In this document: piece by piece, positions 6,617 through 9,277 of the stretch
How positions within the stretch are numbered: position 1 is the first letter of the stretch
Layout: every line of letters begins with the position of its first letter
Source: UBA6614 sp002433235
Lineage (GTDB): Bacteria > Verrucomicrobiota > Verrucomicrobiia > Limisphaerales > UBA1100
DNA: 9,277 bases
Reading direction: 5' to 3'
NCBI GenBank assembly: GCA_002433235.1
Contig: DJHS01000129.1
Location: 1 to 9,277, forward strand
Program-made: the position numbers and the translations under genes
The notes under the pieces: model-generated
Database searches by the model: none
Seen by the model: the letters and a program-made list of their open reading frames with translations, nothing else
What the model was told of the DNA's origin: nothing

Positions 6617-7996
6617 ATGAGCGAGAACAATCAGGATTACAACAGACGCGATTTCATTGCTGCCGGAGGTTCACTGGCCGCGACGATGTCGATGATGAAG
6701 GCAATGGAAGCCCGGGCGCAGGATAGTGAAGGCAAGGATGCCGCGCGCCGCACCAGTGACGACACACCACCGGTCAAGATGGGCCTCATTGGTTATGGCC
6801 CGCGGGGTCGGGAAATTGCCCGCAGTTTGGCGCAGTTGCCCAGCGCGCCTCTGGTGGCTGTTTCCGACCACTATGGCGCTATGCTGCGCCGTGCCAAGCG
6901 CGAGGCACCCAAAGCCAAGGGCTATGAGAATTACGCCGACCTGTTGAAGGACAAGGATGTCGAAGGTGTGATCATTGCTACGGCGCCGCATGAACACAAG
7001 GCCATCGTCCTTGAAGCCCTCAAGGCGGGAAAACATGTTTACTGCGAGGCGCCCTTGGCCCACACCTCCGAGGATGCCCGTGCCATTGCCAAGACCGCAG
7101 CCGCCACGCCCAGTCTCAATTTTCAATCAGGTCTCCAATTCCGCAGCGAACCACAGCGGCATTTCATGTTTCCTTTCATGCGCGCGGGTGCCATTGGCAA
7201 TCCCGTTCACGCGCGCACCCAATGGCACAAAAAGACTGACTGGCGCCGTGTTTCGCCCAACGCCGAACGCGAGAAGGCCATCAACTGGCGTATCAATCCT
7301 GAGTTGTCCCCTGGGCTTGCCGGGGAGATTGGCATGCATCAGGTCGATTTGGTGAACCATTTCCTCAGCCTCAAGCCCAAGGCGGTCAGCGGCTTTGGCA
7401 GCAACATTCACTGGCGGGAACGCTTTCCCGTTCCCGATACGGTCAATCTTGTGTTTGAGTATGAAAATGGGTTCAGCCTCACGCAGGAAATTACCCTCTC
7501 CAATTCGTTTGATGGCGAATATGAGGTCATGCACGGCACTAATAGCGCGGTGATGCTTCGTGGCGCGCAGGCATGGATGTACAAGGAAGCGGATGCGCCG
7601 CTCATCGGCTGGGAGGTGTATGCCCGGAAAATGCCCCACTACGGCGCGCCTGGCGTCGTGCTGGCAGCCGGTGCAACCACCCTGAGCAAGGGAGGCAAGA
7701 AACTCTATCAGGAATCCACCTTCACCCAGCCCCCGTTGTTTTACAGCCTTGAGGCCTTTGCCTACAATTGTCATCAGGTTAAAACAACGGTTAAGGATTT
7801 TGTCGACACCTTCGGTGAGGCCGATGCGGACACGCTGCGCGATTTCCTGAAGGATCAGCTTGGCGGCACGGGCAGTCTTCTGCCGGCTGCGGATGCCACT
7901 GAGGGTTTCGTCGCCAACGCGATCGCGCTGAAGGCCAATGAGGCCGTCAAGGTCGGCAAACGGGTTGGGATTGAGGCCAACGATTTAACAGTTTGA
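6617..7996 (+). CDS. Gfo/Idh/MocA family oxidoreductase, Tat-exported
   Basis: This 459-residue protein is an NAD(P)-dependent sugar-type oxidoreductase exported folded by Tat. The twin-arginine motif NRRDFIAAGG is at 9-18, with a probable cleavage at ARA/QD near 34. The Rossmann domain starts about residue 53 with GLIGYGPRGREIA (nucleotide loop at 59-64), then VAVSDHYG and GVIIATAPHEHKAIVLEALKAGKHVYCE. The family's EKP motif reads EAP at 144-146, so its lysine is absent. The C-terminal substrate domain contains GEIGMHQVDLVNHFL (236-250), where His241 fits the usual catalytic histidine. I chose ATG 6617; TTG 6611 would add two residues. It follows the ThuA gene by 74 bp and precedes the YceI gene by 7 bp. 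Substrate is unknown. A GH109-like glycosidase, which uses the same fold and bound NAD, is an alternative reading. Confidence 0.92.
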   Translation: MSENNQDYNRRDFIAAGGSLAATMSMMKAMEARAQDSEGKDAARRTSDDTPPVKMGLIGYGPRGREIARSLAQLPSAPLVAVSDHYGAMLRRAKREAPKAKGYENYADLLKDKDVEGVIIATAPHEHKAIVLEALKAGKHVYCEAPLAHTSEDARAIAKTAAATPSLNFQSGLQFRSEPQRHFMFPFMRAGAIGNPVHARTQWHKKTDWRRVSPNAEREKAINWRINPELSPGLAGEIGMHQVDLVNHFLSLKPKAVSGFGSNIHWRERFPVPDTVNLVFEYENGFSLTQEITLSNSFDGEYEVMHGTNSAVMLRGAQAWMYKEADAPLIGWEVYARKMPHYGAPGVVLAAGATTLSKGGKKLYQESTFTQPPLFYSLEAFAYNCHQVKTTVKDFVDTFGEADADTLRDFLKDQLGGTGSLLPAADATEGFVANAIALKANEAVKVGKRVGIEANDLTV

Positions 7997-8003
7997 ACAC
8001 GCC

Positions 8004-8585
8004 ATGAAAAAAATATCCCTGATTCTTCTCGTCGCACTATCCCTACCCGCCGTCGCGGCGGATGTTTACAAGGCTAAATTTGGCAGCAAATTGCGCTTGG
8101 ATGGTGATTCCAGCGTGCACAAGTGGAAGGCCGAGAGCCGCCTGATTGGCGGATCCTTCACGGTGGATGCCGCCGCACTGGCCAAGCCCGGCAGCGTGAG
8201 CGCCAAGGCCGAGGTGAAAATCCCCGTCCGTCAAATCAAGAGCGGCAAAAAGAAAATGGACGAGGTGATGCATGGTGAAAAGTGCTTTGACGTCAAAAAA
8301 TACCCGCTGATTACGTTCGCCCTGAACGGGCTGGATGTAAAGCAGGCTCGTGGCAGCCTCTCCCTTTGTTCGGCCAGCGGGTCAATCACCATTCATGGTG
8401 TCACCAAGCCGCTGGAAATGCCGGTGACTATCGCACGTGCTGGTGAAAAGCTGACAGTGAAAGGCAGCACGGTCCTGAAAATGAGCGACTTTAAAATCAC
8501 CCCGCCCTCGCCACAGCTGCCGGCCGGCAAGATCGTGACTAAGGACGAGGTGAAAATTACCTTCGAGTGGGTCACCGCGAAGTGA
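8004..8585 (+). CDS. YceI-family periplasmic protein
   Basis: This 193-residue protein has a Sec signal peptide (MKKISLILLVALSLPAVA, cleavage near 18-19) and a YceI-like lipocalin-type beta-barrel domain. Family marks are GDSSVHKWKAES (34-45), VKIPVRQIKSGKKKMDEVMH (71-90), then KKYPLITF (98-105) and GSITIHGVTKPLEMPVTI (126-143). Family members bind long isoprenoid or lipid-like molecules in the periplasm, and some are induced by stress or high pH; the ligand here cannot be read from sequence. The length is normal for the family. The start lies 7 bp after the oxidoreductase stop, with no Shine-Dalgarno, and the stop overlaps the next gene's likely GTG start by 4 bp. Co-transcription with both neighbours is therefore likely. 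Confidence 0.92.
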   Translation: MKKISLILLVALSLPAVAADVYKAKFGSKLRLDGDSSVHKWKAESRLIGGSFTVDAAALAKPGSVSAKAEVKIPVRQIKSGKKKMDEVMHGEKCFDVKKYPLITFALNGLDVKQARGSLSLCSASGSITIHGVTKPLEMPVTIARAGEKLTVKGSTVLKMSDFKITPPSPQLPAGKIVTKDEVKITFEWVTAK

Positions 8586-9172
8586 CCGAGGCTGCGGTCA
8601 AGCCCAAGCGGCCGTGGCACGTTCGGTTACGCCGCAAGGTACGTCTCGATTACCTGAAAATCCTGCGCACCAAGGGTGCCCCCGCGCAGGTGGCTCGTGG
8701 CGTGGGCTACGGCATATTCGTGGAACTTCTCTTTTTCGCCACGATTGGCGTGTCGATTGTTCTCATGTATCCCCTCAACAAGTGGGGACGCGGCCACATG
8801 ACGGCCTCATGGGTTGGCTTTTTTTTTATGAAAGCTTTTGCTTGGGTATTCATCCTGCCCAGTATTGTGTGCGGAGCTTTTATTCTGGGCACAGAGGTCA
8901 GTATGGATTTGGTGAGGAACACCGTCAATGTGCTGGGGTTTGAGAATGGCTTGATCAAAATCATCGTGACGTGGTTTAAGGGTGCCACTCAAGACCCCAA
9001 CAACATCAGTGCCTTGAAGGATATGGGATCCTTCATCTATGCATGGATCGTGGGTGGTGTCGTTGTGGGCGCGGTCGTTGGCGCAGTTGGCGGGTTTGCC
9101 TGCTGGGCAGGATTAAGCAAATATCAAGCCCACCGCAGGGAACGCCGCGAACAAATCCTGCGTGGTGAATAA
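8582..9172 (+). CDS. DUF2062-like multi-pass membrane protein
   Basis: This 196-residue protein starts with a basic segment (KPKRPWHVRLRRKVRLDYLKILR) followed by GAPAQVARGVGYGIFVELL. That layout, a basic amphipathic lead into a small-residue-rich membrane helix, matches DUF2062 proteins. Hydrophobic segments lie at about 41-63, 81-103 and 152-178, and the C-terminus is basic (YQAHRRERREQ). DUF2062 domains have no settled biochemical role; some occur with glycosyltransferases. I chose GTG 8582-8584, which overlaps the YceI stop in a GTGA junction typical of translational coupling; GTG 8567 would add five residues. The coding sequence contains nine consecutive T (8819-8827) encoding three Phe. 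The family call rests on pattern recognition and is less sure than the gene itself. Confidence 0.7.
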   Translation: MTEAAVKPKRPWHVRLRRKVRLDYLKILRTKGAPAQVARGVGYGIFVELLFFATIGVSIVLMYPLNKWGRGHMTASWVGFFFMKAFAWVFILPSIVCGAFILGTEVSMDLVRNTVNVLGFENGLIKIIVTWFKGATQDPNNISALKDMGSFIYAWIVGGVVVGAVVGAVGGFACWAGLSKYQAHRRERREQILRGE

Positions 9173-9181
9173 ACGCGAACT

Positions 9182-9232
9182 ACACCGGTTTCACGGGTGC
9201 AAATAATCCGTAACCATTCGTGAAATCCGTGT
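9182..9232. repeat. Imperfect inverted repeat and short tandem units between convergent genes
   Basis: Bases 9182-9199 can pair with 9215-9232 over 18 positions: 14 Watson-Crick pairs, 3 G-T wobbles and 1 mismatch, around a 15-base loop. The right arm also reads as degenerate tandem units ATCCGTAACC, ATTCGTGAA, ATCCGTGTC (9206-9233). It lies in the 66-bp gap between the DUF2062-like gene and the minus-strand gene at the edge. There is no T-run, so it may be a non-canonical two-way terminator or a worn copy of a dispersed repeat. Confidence 0.45.
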
Positions 9233-9238
9233 CTGAAG

Positions 9239-9277
9239 CTACGCGATGATCTTCTTCATCACCTCCCCCGCAACATC
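9239..9277 (-). CDS. C-terminal end of a minus-strand gene, possibly DUF1501
   Basis: Read on the minus strand, the last 39 bases give DVAGEVMKKIIA followed by a TAG stop at 9239-9241. Many DUF1501 proteins, common in Planctomycetota and Verrucomicrobiota, end with a similar stretch (LTDVxGxVVxxIxA), and the short distance to a convergent neighbour fits a gene end. Twelve residues cannot prove a family, and most of the gene lies beyond the window, so both the gene and its identity are tentative. Confidence 0.4.
   Translation of the reverse strand, partial: DVAGEVMKKIIA

Noticed and set aside
7127..7774. Open frame of 215 codons on the minus strand
   Set aside because: It is antisense to the Gfo/Idh/MocA gene, shows no family motifs and has a biased composition.

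Overview
The window reads as chromosome from a bacterium of the PVC group, most likely Verrucomicrobiota, with Planctomycetota as the alternative. This rests on gene content only: a GQSNM-type sialate O-acetylesterase, a Sec-exported ThuA protein, a Tat-exported Gfo/Idh/MocA oxidoreductase, a GYF_2 membrane protein, and what looks like the C-terminus of a DUF1501 protein. Base composition is moderately GC-rich throughout and I see no composition break, transposase, integrase, tRNA, rRNA or CRISPR array. None of the gene starts I examined has a clear Shine-Dalgarno sequence.

Layout, left half (mostly minus strand). From right to left: a soluble PAS sensor histidine kinase (5390-4152), an NtrC-type sigma-54 activator (4070-2697), an exported pectate-lyase-like beta-helix protein (2689-1709), a GYF_2 two-TM protein (1448-1020), and a sialate O-acetylesterase running off the left edge (890-1). 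Kinase, regulator and lyase look like one operon. A sigma-70-like promoter at 5414-5442 precedes the kinase, and the regulator and lyase nearly abut. A 58-residue DUF4177 protein (1530-1706) lies on the plus strand inside this minus-strand run; its stop is only 2 bp from the lyase stop.

Layout, right half (plus strand). Diverging from the kinase across a 168-bp regulatory gap are a ThuA-domain protein (5559-6542), a Gfo/Idh/MocA oxidoreductase (6617-7996), a YceI-family protein (8004-8585) and a DUF2062-like membrane protein (8582-9172). The last three are tightly packed (7-bp gap, then 4-bp overlap). A hairpin sits just before the oxidoreductase start. The run ends at an imperfect 18-bp inverted repeat between convergent genes, followed by the last 12 codons of a minus-strand gene.

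How the genes may work together. The theme is extracytoplasmic handling of carbohydrate: deacetylation of glycans, beta-helix lyase activity under two-component control, and an exported ThuA plus Gfo/Idh/MocA pair that recalls thuA/thuB of rhizobial disaccharide use through 3-keto sugars. The most notable points are that exported pair with its YceI/DUF2062 companions, the loss of the family lysine in the oxidoreductase (EKP changed to EAP), the sigma-54 activator with no recognisable sigma-54 promoter nearby, and the opposite-strand DUF4177 gene. No clearly new defence or mobile system is visible.
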